Shown in pieces: positions 12,126 to 21,902 of a stretch of DNA of 54,396 nt. The DNA is from Saccoglossus kowalevskii (lineage: Eukaryota > Hemichordata > Enteropneusta > Harrimaniidae), in NCBI RefSeq assembly GCF_000003605.2, contig NW_003138349.1, forward strand, positions 42,968 to 97,363. The letters run 5' to 3'. The position numbers and the translations under genes are program-made. Within the stretch, counting starts at the first letter, position 1, and each line of letters starts with the position of its first letter. The notes under the pieces are model-generated. The model was not told the origin of the DNA. It made no database searches and saw nothing but the letters and a program-made list of their open reading frames with translations.

Positions 12126-12455
12126 TGCTCCAATCTATAGTGCAATTCAAATGTTCTCATTTCAACTCATTTCTGCCATTTTTAGTTTTAGTACTGATAT
12201 ATCTGGTTTATGTGGAGTTTCATGTTCAAATTCAGTCTCCTCCTCCGTGAGAATCTCACTCAAAATGTCAATCTCAATTAAATTCTAGTTACTTTTTCCT
12301 TTATTTCCTGTTTTTCATGCCCTGTTTAACATTTATATATTTATACTGACCCAACGCAGGTAAATCATCTTTGCGTAGATCTGACTCTAACGCACTAATA
12401 ATATGATAAATATACATCAATACCAATGTTATTTATCACCCAATTTATCGGCCTC

Positions 12456-12758
12456 CCTATGTTTCCCGGGTTGAACTATTACCAAATAATGACACAAATG
12501 TATCGGATAATATATTTTCATTCCAAACAGAAAACAAGAAATTAAGGAAACAAGAGGGAAAGAAATGACACTGCCCACGTCAACGTCAAAATCAAAAGTG
12601 AAAGCAAAAACCATGGCTTTCTTATGCAAAGCGCAAACAATGGTCCAAACCATATTAAACCAGACATATGGGAAAGCACTATTACATTTAATTTCTAAAC
12701 CAAAATACATTTAAATATTTTTGTAATATTTTATATTTAATTTAACCCACACATAACA
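12456..12758 (-). repeat. LTR (5' LTR of the nested Gypsy element, internally deleted)
   Basis: Matches both ends of the LTR at 8053-8681 but lacks about 330 bp of its middle. The minus-strand start is TGTTATGTGTGGGTTAAAT, giving the usual TG start. DIRS sequence resumes immediately after it (ACTAGGGGCGATG at 12758-12770, matching ACTAGGATCGATG near 37199 in copy 3). Confidence 0.75.
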
Positions 12759-13757
12759 CTAGGGGCGATGACTTCCCACATCACCCATATGGCGTGGTTC
12801 ACAGATTCATTTCGGAGAACGGACTCTGAGGAGCTGCCCGAGGTTGTACCCACAGAATTAGACATCGCTGAATTTCCCCTTTACTTTAAGAAAGTGAACA
12901 AGGGTGTGTCAGAACCACTGATAGCCGCATTGGTTCTTCTGGGTATGCCTGCGAGTCCTTGAAGCAGGAGTGATGAGTAGAGGAGGCAGTGCTCTGGGAA
13001 AGGTCCCTGGAGCTGTCTCCGACTGACAATCCTTGGGGTGCAAGAGTGAAACGAAACCAACGTCCTGCCCTGCTCAATCCCGCTCTATATCGGAGGCCTG
13101 ACCGCCAATCGCCGCCACCCCACCCCACCTGCTTCCCAATCTATTGGGAGGTCGGAGCTGGGATCAGAAGGATCCCGGGAGAAAGCAACCTTTGAATGCT
13201 TCCTGGTATGATTTTCCCATTCGCCGGCCGAGATGCATCTGCAGTGAAGGCAACCCGTTCCACTTGCAGCTTGTCTACCCCACCTGCAAAGGACGAACTT
13301 TGTCCTGGCAGGCCGACATTAGGGACCTGCAACAGGGCCATAAGAGCAATAGGCTCCAGGGACTTGGCCTTGGCCCCATTCAATGGGGAGGTCAGAGCTG
13401 GGATCGGAGGGATCTCGGGAGGAAGCACCCTTTGAATGCGAAAGTTGCTTCCTGGTGTGATTTTCCTGTTCCCCAACTGAGATGCGTCTTCAGTGAAGGC
13501 AAACCGGTCCACTTGCAGCTAGTTTATCCGACCTGCAAGGGACAGGCCCTCAACATTAGCACGATTCTTGGAGGCAAACCTGGTAACCGGGGAGGAAGCA
13601 TCCACAAAGGGACCTGCAACAGGCCCCATAGGAGCAATAGGCGCCAGGGGCACGGTCTTGTCGTGGACAGCATGATCGGGCAGACTTTGCCTGCAATAGC
13701 AGGCTGCAACAATGTTCTCTGGTCAGCGGGATGGGTAATTGAACGCAGTGAATTGTT
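12759..13757 (-). pseudogene. DIRS gag-like region, 5' part, with 240 bp tandem duplication (copy 1)
   Basis: DIRS sequence continues from 12759 to the left terminus near 13757 and is colinear with 37200-37880 and 38697-38725 of copy 3. A segment starting at 13141 (GGGAGGTCGGAGCTGGGATC) is repeated at 13381 with 240 bp offset. Long frames exist on both strands (123 codons minus at 13512-13141, 214 codons plus at 13144-13788). The plus-strand frame is probably a shadow of compositional bias. Compared with copy 3, about 0.8 kb near the left terminus (equivalent of 37890-38695) is deleted. Confidence 0.55.
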
Positions 13758-14276
13758 ATATATTTACCAAAAAGACATGTTTCTATAGAAAAAAATCGAA
13801 GCTAAAATCGATCGATTTTATTTATTTTTTAGATTATTTATTAGAGACGCCCAGGGAATCAACATTTGTGACAAAAAATAGCCAAGAAAGTGTGGGAATG
13901 TATTGTAACAATCATATTCACTTCGTTAAATTACTCATCATGGACTCCGGTCAATCAAACTGACTATTTTGAACTGTTGGCAATTCAGCCAATGACGGAT
14001 AGAGAAATGTAGTTCCATGACCTCATAGATTTTCTTCCACGTCACGTAACACATGACCAAGATCAAGCGCCATCTGCCTGATGTTCAATCTCTGTTTTCT
14101 CCACATCAAGTGTGCATCGTAGCAAAACAGTGCGGTTCAGTCAGCAATTTTTCAGAGTTTTTTGAGGTACTGCTGTGACCATTGGTGACGCATTTTACCA
14201 CTTTTGTAGTGCTTCATTGTGTCAGTTTCAACTGTAATTTTGTTTCACTCATGCATACTTTTTTAGTGTAGTTGGA

Positions 14277-14417
14277 ATGGACAAGAAGAAAGGAAAGCAC
14301 TCCAAGAAGAGCACCTCACCTTCCGGGTTGTCACCCAAAAATTCGACTTGGTCTTGCAGAATTGCTATCAGGTTCTCCCAGCTTGAAACCCCCATAGAAA
14401 ATGTCACCTTGGTTTAG
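14277..14417 (+). pseudogene. DIRS gag N-terminal fragment (copy 2)
   Basis: An ATG about 365 bp inside the left terminus opens a 46-codon frame beginning MDKKKGKHSKKST, a lysine-rich start expected for a DIRS gag protein. It ends at TAG (14415-14417). Immediately afterwards a 45 bp segment (from CAGAGTTCAGGGTTTTGC at 14426) is repeated at 14471. No further gag frame is recognisable. Confidence 0.45.
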
Positions 14418-15139
14418 AATGCGTTCAGAGTTCAGGGTTTTGCAACAAGGGAGTGTGCTCTAATTTGGATCAGAGTTCGGGGTTTTGCCACAAGGGAGTG
14501 TGCTCTGATTGTTGCCAGAACTTGGGCCAGTCACACAGTCGGTTTGGGTGGCCCTGTGGGCGTAAGTGAGAGGACTGTGTTAGTATTAGCACTACTCCCC
14601 TGAGACCCCGTGAACCACGCTGTGGGGGTGATGCAGTAAGTCATTGGTCCTATTGATGTTCATACCTCATGCTCGATCTTGAAGTAGTCACTCTCAGTAG
14701 CGTCGTGGGTTCAGAGATTCCAGACAGTGGATTCCAAGGCAACACTGACTGCATGGCTATCCTGGTCCGGCAGAATGCTGAATGTGGTGGAGGGCGCACA
14801 GACGATGAGACATGCAGGGTGGGGTAACCTTATGACTTATAACACTTTCCGCTGGACCAAGAAATATTCAATCAGTGCAATGTCAGGTACCGGGGACAGC
14901 AGAATCTGGAACCAAACCTCACGCCTCGGTCGGATCTCTCTGTTCCTTCTCCAACCCAGGTACCATAAACTGTTTTCGGCAGGATGGGTATAGGGGGTGG
15001 CAGATTTGCGACCAATTAACTTTACGAGTTTCTGGTCAGCACAAACGTATTACTCTGCATCTCCAGGACTCTGAAGTCTCAGAGGCAGAATGCATCAGCC
15101 TCCTACACCAGCAGACACAGTTGTTAACGAGACATTGCT

Positions 15140-15560
15140 GTTCACAGGGTAGTTCTCCAGCTGCACTGCGCAGCCACCCGGCACGGGGCAACGCACTTTG
15201 TTGCAACATCGATCTCACCTGGAACTGGAGAGGAGAGCAACTCTGGTGGACCAAGAAGGGGATGCCTTTCCCTGGTGGACGGTAGATACCAACCAGTGCA
15301 CTTGGTACTGATACACTTTCTACCCATAGTTCAGGGCCACAGATTCACACAAACAACACAGCAGCGGTCTCCTACATCAACAAGGAAGTCCTCATCGCTG
15401 TCAGCTCTGGAGATGCAAATTCTTCATTGGTGCCTGGAATGCTATGTGGAGCTAACTGCACACCACATTCCAGTGTATTCCAGTGTAGTCAAGTCAAGTG
15501 GACGCCCTTTCGCAGCAACTTCTGTTTCCAGAACACGAAGTGGCAGGTATCCTAATGGGT
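15140..15560 (+). pseudogene. DIRS RNase H fragment (copy 2)
   Basis: In the plus strand, LVLIHFLPIVQGHRF is followed in another frame by NNTAAVSYINKE (the TDNTTAVSYINKQGG block, first Asp changed to Asn) and then by LHWCLECYVELTAHHIP. These are the characteristic DIRS RNase H blocks in the right order, with at least two frameshifts between them. Confidence 0.65.
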
Positions 15561-15699
15561 AGCTTCCAGACTGTGGGACGGTCCCAAGATAGACATATTT
15601 GACACACCCTGGAATGCCAAACTCCTGACATATGTGAAACTCCTGCCGACTCCAGAGCATGGGCTATGGATGCATTATCGATCCTGTGAACCCACATGG

Positions 15700-16860
15700 A
15701 TGCATACAGGAGGAGCAAACATGCATCTTGACGCAGGTGGCGCCCAACTGGCTAATCAGGATCTGGTTTCCACTACTGTTGGAAATGTTGGTTGAGACAC
15801 CGGTAGTGCTTCTGGATATCTCTGACATCTACCAATGAGCCCAGCAGTGTACCATTTACATGCCTGGAGGCTCTCAGTAGGCTCGCACAGATGGAAGGTT
15901 TATCATGGTCAGGGTGAATAGGGGTCCACCAATGCAGCCTACAACTCCATGTGGCGGGCATACATTGATTGGTTTAGTGGGAGGGAGATTGATACACGCC
16001 ACCCCACTATTGGCCAGGTAGCCGATTTTTTCGTCCATATGTTTGACGAGTTAGGTTTATCATATGTAGCAATCGTTGGCTACAGGTCAGCCTTGTCACC
16101 CATCATTGAGAACACTTTGGTACAAGAATGGCCGATTGTCATATTATTGGGAGACTGCTCTTCATAATCAGAGGCCTAGGCCCCAATCCAGGAAACCATC
16201 CAATAGGGACTTGTCGGTTGTTTTGTTATCTCTCAGCGGACCACCATTTGAACTGCTGGAATTAGCATCCCTAAAATATTTGAAATATTTGTCTACTAGC
16301 TCTCTTCTTTAGTAGATGTCATTCTGAGTTAGGGGCCCTGTCCTTCTCGGTCGGTTGTGCTGCCTTTATGGACAATCAAGCTGTGCTAAAGACATAATCG
16401 AGTTTCTCGCCAAGAACTAAATCCCAGGGGGATGTTCCACAGCCGATCATCATCATCACCCGATGTTGGCCCGGAGGAGTTGCCTCTATGCCACGTTTGA
16501 GCTTTGAGTTGCTATGAGAGATGTACTCGGGAGTCGAGGCAGGGCAGCAAGCACATGTTTATGTGTTATGGCCAGGGTAACAGGATAGATAATCCCCCAA
16601 CTTCCATTTCTAGGTGGATCACTTCGACAGTGTTTGAGGTTTGTGACTCATTGGCGTCCTCAGCCGGGACGACCACAGGGATCCCTGCGCATAGGTGATA
16701 TAGCAGTCGCAGCTACAGATTTGTGCAGAGAAGTTTCTTCCATCAGCACTCCTTGGACATATCCAGGTCTCACTTTTGGCCTATGCTCTCATGCAGTACT
16801 ATTTCGTCCCTTTCTTTTTTGGAATGCTAGTTACGCCCAAAATTGGGTTTGGGTCTAGCG
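15700..16860 (+). pseudogene. DIRS tyrosine recombinase (copy 2, broken)
   Basis: After a linker (APNWLIRIWFPLLLEML near 15745-15800) comes the SAM-like N-terminal domain of a DIRS tyrosine recombinase: MWRAYIDWFSGREIDTRHPT, VADFFVHMFDELGLSYVAIV and GYRSALSPI (15949-16115). Next are RDLSVVLLSLSGPPFELLEL and ASLKYLKYLS (16220-16305). The catalytic half follows at 16480-16860 with LPLCHV, GSKHMFMCYGQG, SISRWI, PAHR (the H-x-x-R region near 16690) and a GLTFGLC tail. This enzyme joins circular DIRS cDNA into the genome without target duplication. Stops and frameshifts show that this copy is dead. Confidence 0.7.
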
Positions 16861-17148
16861 TTCTCGGGAAATGCCGATCCAGTCACCCTATCAGCATTAT
16901 GCTTTTACTATGGGGACGACATTGCCAAGGTAAGCCACCGTTTTTCACTGATCTTAGATAGGTGATAGTCATTAGTAAAATTTGTCCAGGGACCTTTCAT
17001 TTCATGTAACACCTTTATTTTCTGTTTTGCTCGGAAACGCCACCTTTCGGCGTCTGACTCAGTTCATAATAATCATTTTGACTGATCGGAGTCTGTGATG
17101 GGTATAAACTGTGTGAATAAGTTGGTTGAAAAGCCTCTGCCTAAATTA

Positions 17149-17592
17149 TATATATAGCGTATATAATAAGAGATAGCATATTTTGTCTTTATTTGTAATT
17201 TGCTGAGGCCTTGTAACTCGTTTTATATCACAGTCACTTTACAACTAGGTCATTTTGAATTTATTATAATGTTAATTATTAATACCATGGTGTAAAATAA
17301 CCTGTTCTCTTTTGAATAATTGATTGTTTTTCTTGCCATGAAAGAAAAATGCAGACAAAAGAGAGTGCAAAGGCAAAATAAAGTGCCACATATTATTTAC
17401 AATACTTTTGGCCTCTACGTTTGTTTTTTTGGCAGAAAATTATCTGTACGATTGCACCATATCAGTGACATATTCAGATTGTACATAGATGGCTTGTGGC
17501 GGTGCACCAAAACGTTACTCATGTGTTAAAGATCTTTTCTGTCGTTATATAATTCCACCAAATAACCAATTTCAAGTGACGGTACTAGGAAC
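17149..17592. other. No gene recognised
   Basis: AT-rich stretch between DIRS copy 2 and the inverted dispersed repeat. Only short frames; nothing identifiable. Confidence 0.4.
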
Positions 17593-17876
17593 AGGACCAC
17601 GAATTCGTTGGTTGCAAATTCGCAAATGGACCTTGTTTTTACTTCACCAGAAAGTCGATGTTAGTGGTCTAATTTTGTACCGTGTCACCACCTTCAATGT
17701 TCAGTTATGCATATTCATAAGCTGACTATGCAGCGTAACTTGTCTACCTGCAATACCCTAGTATGCAAGTGTATGTGAGCAGTATAAACACTGATAACTA
17801 AACGATAATTCGAAAGTGATTGATCAGTACAGACTCCAGGTGCGGTTAAAATGGGCGGGTCCAGAATGTATTTGTT
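17593..17876 (-). repeat. Dispersed repeat, part 2, inverted copy
   Basis: Reverse complement matches 2848-3124 with conserved anchors such as CAGCTTATGAATATGCAT and GACACGGTACAAAATT. The match ends sharply near 17876. Part 1 of the repeat resumes only at 20710. Confidence 0.7.
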
Positions 17877-20709
17877 TCGCCTCGTTTAGCGTAAAAAATA
17901 AAAAATAAACAAACAAAATAAACAAAAAATATTCAAATCATTAGATGGAGGGGTTCGTATAAGCCCATTGGACAATTCCAGAAGCCTTACTTACACACGA
18001 ATTGGTGACGTCACAAAATACATGCCCTTCAATCGGGGCCGTTACTTCGTTATATACGAATTGGTATATACAAATTACAATAAAGATACATACCAATGAG
18101 ATGGAACAAATCAAGTGTCAATAAAATAATAACGGTAATAAATCCTAGCTTGTTAAGCAGAACCACAATGACGTGACACGCACGCGAGGAAGACATCATT
18201 GAACACTCACAAAATCACAATAACACGGGTAGTGGTCGCATATTACGGCGTGGCAAACACAGGAAATGAAAAACCGCCTAATACAAACGCAACGGGTTCG
18301 AATCGCATTAGATGCACACTCGCCGGAGCCTAAGCAGTAGTTTTTGTCCCGTGCCATCGAGGTAAAACAAAATTAGCTTGAAAAAGCATCTCGTATCTGA
18401 GGCCTACTCAGAGCTACCGTGAAATCAAACTATAAAATGTAGACAAAAAAGTCACGAGAAATAATAAACTCACAAAACGCTAGCATGCAAAACTGAAAAA
18501 AAATAATATAATAGCAATTTGTTCAGTTATCTAATAAACCCAAGGTAAGTTTTGCTAGGTAATGTAATGGTGGTAATTAATTTGTACTCGCAAATACAAT
18601 ATTTGCATTGATTCCCTCGATTAACAACTTGGAAATCTGAAAAATAAGTTTACCACGGGTATTTTACTCGCAAATACATGGCCAATATTTGCATTAATTC
18701 TCTCGATTAACAACTTGGAAATCTGAAAAATATGTTTACCACCACTTGTTTAATTATTTGACATTCCAAGTTACTATCAGACAGTACACCAGAGTATGGT
18801 TACTGAAGTACAATTATTTCTATTGGAAGATAAATCACAATATCAACAGGAACATGTTGGTATTAGAGTTAAGGTCGGGTCAGATCAGGTCAACGCAAAT
18901 GGCAAATACCAAATTGGTTCATATCCAAGATGTACACTAAAGGGTTATGGTATACATAAAGTTTGCACGAGTAGAAAACGCCAAATTGGCAGTATTGCTG
19001 ACAATTGTGATTAAATTGAAATGTAGAGTATCTTTATATACATATACATTGTATGCTCTTATCAAATGCACAGTTAAGCAGTCAATCTTTCATGGTCGTG
19101 TGGGTCACTTGTCTGATTATTGATCAGCAGGGCCTGGATTTAAATACCATATTTGCCCTCTTTTCTTACAAACACTGCAATAAAGATAAGTATTCCAACA
19201 AATTGTTAATTTGTGTGACTACCCACATGGTTCAGTGGATCTATACACTGTCAGTAATATGAGAAATCTATATTTTATATATGTTATTGATAACAGTTAA
19301 CTTATAAATATAACTTAAATCCAATTAGACGTACAGAAGACATAAAAACAGTGTCCTGGAAACTAAGATTGCAAGTTGAAATCACGGACTGGTCGCTCCG
19401 ACAAAATATATGTTAAAGACAAATACAGCAAAAAGCTTTAGTATATCAAGAACACAACTCCACACATAATAACGCAATTTAACAAAAGTAAATACTACCT
19501 CTAATAGAAGTCAGTCAAAGTCACATGTGTCATACCTCAAACATCAAGAACTCACAACTACTAATTGTCCAACGGTACGCGACTAGACAATAAATATAAA
19601 TATGATGGATGCACATATTAACCCACATAATCAGAAATGTGCATATAATAACTCCGGTATTCCCGATGTATTCAGTTCATTACAAACTAAGGCCAAGCAT
19701 TTAGAACATCCTACGAATATATTATCTTTACACCAGACTACGGTTTGGTTATACAACAACGAACTCCAATTCGGTTATTCTAATAATGGCTTCAGAAAAC
19801 ATCACCAAACCACATCAATTACTATATAAATTACACTCGATGTTGCCCAATACGCTAATGCAATCATATTAGAATATTTTAATTCAATAGCAATATTATA
19901 ATTATTCAGAATGCTTGCCCCTTAAAATAGTTGATCAGTTCAATATGCTGTTCTACAAATACAAATCATATTCATAGGGAGTTGATACAAATACAAATAT
20001 GTACGCAAACACTTTAGTTCAGTTAGCAAAAAAGGTCAGTTCCATAAGAAATACCTTTGGCCACAGTAACCTAGCAATGTACAATAACGCTGGAGTCACG
20101 TACTTGAGACGATGACGTTCACACTGTGTGGTTCTGTAGCCTGAGGTTTGAGGTAATCAGTCGGTTATATTCACAAGGTTCTTTAGCTAAAGGGCTGCAG
20201 TAGTCAGTCGACGAACACGCACGTAATTGCTGAACTAAGTGAAAAACGGTTCAGCAGGCGGTCAGCATTGATAACGTACGGCCAGACGTAACAGTGTTGA
20301 AAAAGATGCAGTGAATTGGCATTAAATTGTCCCACACGCCACGTGGTGGCGCCAGAGCTCTGAAACACCTGCCGACTACTCGAGGTATTGTAATGAATGA
20401 CCACGAATTCAGCTGTGACGAACCTTTATAGAAAACGTATTGAGCGTCTACCTAGTTTAATGTTAAATGTGTTCGCATTCTCAAAAAAACAAAACTAAAT
20501 AGCACTCAAAAAACACGGAAATACGGCACGAGAATAATTGCTGCAATCAAAATGCGTCCTTCTGATTGAGTTGCCCCCCCCAAAAATATTATATCGCCCC
20601 TTTTAAAATTGTATCAAACAACCAATTAACGAATATACTCATATACTGTCACGTCTTGCATAAATTAGCATAATTTTTAAAAGGTTTTCATGCAAATGTT
20701 TGAGGAGAG
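17877..20709. other. Stretch separating the two halves of the inverted repeat
   Basis: About 2.8 kb with no recognisable gene. A diverged direct repeat is visible at 18586-18655 and 18668-18742 (shared core TCGATTAACAACTTGGAAAT and CTGAAAAATA). Small plus-strand frames (72 codons at 18796-19014, 75 codons at 19602-19829) have no family signature. The stretch could be an insertion into the repeat, or ancestral sequence lost from the other copy. Confidence 0.35.
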
Positions 20710-21467
20710 TCAGTGTTTTTCATGCATAGACATTCAAAAAAAACTCCTCTGCCAAGTTCACATCTAATTAATGTAACTTAGTTATAAATGTATTGGGATT
20801 CTGTCAAATGTATATTATATTAAACATTTGTTTACGATAAATGTAACTATTACGAGCGTGCAGAGTGACAAAGTGCTATAATAGCGACTCTACGACATGG
20901 ACTCGCCAAACCTTTGCCCCATGGACTACGATTACTTGAAAACGGGGTTGATGCTATTTTTTTACTGGGGTGGTAGTACTTGGGTGGTAGAATTTGTCAA
21001 CCTCGCGCTCATATAATACACCACGTATATATTAGCAACGAACTGATTGTCACATGTCTAATCGTCCGACCCTGTCACACCCCAATGTCCTTGACTCCAT
21101 TGTTCTGTACATTTATTTATTTATTAAGGACAGGTACCTAAACTTATACGATCTGCAACTGAGGCGACAATTGAATCCGATCTATGAGTGCTGATTGAGT
21201 ATCTTTCAAAGGTAAACCCCCTGTTATTCTCTCATTTATTCCTCGACCAGCATCGTACTGGCAGAACGTTGTTCTTATTTTTACATAGCAAATGGAACTG
21301 AGTTCCGCATTGGATCAGTAGTGTTATTGTTGGTCTCCATTTAAAACACTCTCAACGATTCAGTCGGAAAAGTAGAGATACAATACGCAAGGCAGTACAA
21401 CTTTCACGTCGTTTACCACACTTAAGCCCATGAGTAAGTTAAAGTTCAGGTCACTCTTCTTCTAGCT
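20710..21467 (-). repeat. Dispersed repeat, part 1, inverted copy
   Basis: Reverse complement of this interval aligns with 1961-2625. It ends about 430 bp upstream of the first coding exon of the SLC5 gene, so repeat sequence probably lies within or next to that gene's promoter region. Confidence 0.7.
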
Positions 21468-21902
21468 TTGAGACTTGAGGAACGTCACTGAACCTGAAAA
21501 ATGCACACGAAGACGAATAAAGCTCCACTAAACAACTTTAGTAGAATGGAGCGGAATATTCTAATCATGTGTAAACAGTAAGGTAATGTCATTTACGAGG
21601 GCTGAATACACTGTTTATTTACAGGAATGCAGCGCAATTTATGACGAGTGTAATGTTTTATAATTTATGCAGAAATGAAACATATCCCGTGCCGTCAACC
21701 AACGCCCTACACATTAATATACACCAAGATGCCCTAATTGGGAAGTTTAGTTTGTTAAAAAGTATTAGCACTGAGAGCAATGAGGTTAGATCAGAGGTTA
21801 GAGGTGAATAGCTGGTATACATGTACAACTACCGGGTATGTGGATCCGTTCATATAACGTCTAAATGAGTTACATTTTATTATTTCTCTAGAGCTTTCAA
21901 TA

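Larger units (their letters stand above)
8053..12758 (-). mobile_element. Gypsy LTR retrotransposon with IN-RT-RH order (Gmr1-like), nested in DIRS copy 1
   Basis: Two related LTRs (8053-8681 and about 12456-12758) bracket a minus-strand internal region. In transcriptional order it holds a gag remnant (12125-11945), integrase (11940-10845), reverse transcriptase start (10810-10440), about 1.2 kb of unrelated DNA (10440-9210), the RT C-terminal connection and RNase H (9205-8862). Integrase upstream of RT is opposite to ordinary Ty3/Gypsy elements. It is the hallmark of the Gmr1 clade described in deuterostomes. Protease and most of gag are deleted. All ORFs carry frameshifts or stops, so the copy is inactive. 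Confidence 0.8.
5990..13757 (-). mobile_element. DIRS-like retrotransposon, copy 1 (3'-truncated, interrupted)
   Basis: Read on the minus strand, the element starts at its left terminus near 13757. It continues through a gag-like region (13730-12760, resuming at 8040-6950), then reverse transcriptase (about 6900-6250) and the start of RNase H (about 6250-5990), where homology stops. The tyrosine recombinase, internal complementary region and right terminus are absent. The copy is colinear with copy 3 (34.4-38.7 kb): for example 6340-6420 matches 35930-36010, and the terminal GGGTAATTGAACGCAGTGAATTGT (13733-13756) matches 38702-38725 with two substitutions. The interruption at 8053-12758 is a Gypsy element. 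Frames are broken throughout, so it is dead. Confidence 0.8.
13912..17148 (+). mobile_element. DIRS-like retrotransposon, copy 2 (internally deleted)
   Basis: Left terminus at about 13912 (TTCACTTCGTTAAATTAC) followed by the terminal repeat (TGGACTCCGGTCAATCAAAC, 13940-13959). The right end at 17060-17148 contains the inverted match (TCATTTTGACTGATCGGAGT) and a terminal extension ending CCTCTGCCTAAATTA. Between these lie a gag start (14277), RNase H remnants (about 15230-15480) and a nearly full-length but frame-broken tyrosine recombinase (15940-16860). Most of gag and RT is missing. Its left end faces that of copy 1 only about 155 bp away. Confidence 0.75.

Noticed and set aside
13144-13788. 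214-codon plus-strand frame as a host gene
   Set aside because: It lies antisense to the DIRS gag region, spans its tandem duplication and has no protein family signature; GC-rich composition explains the open frame.
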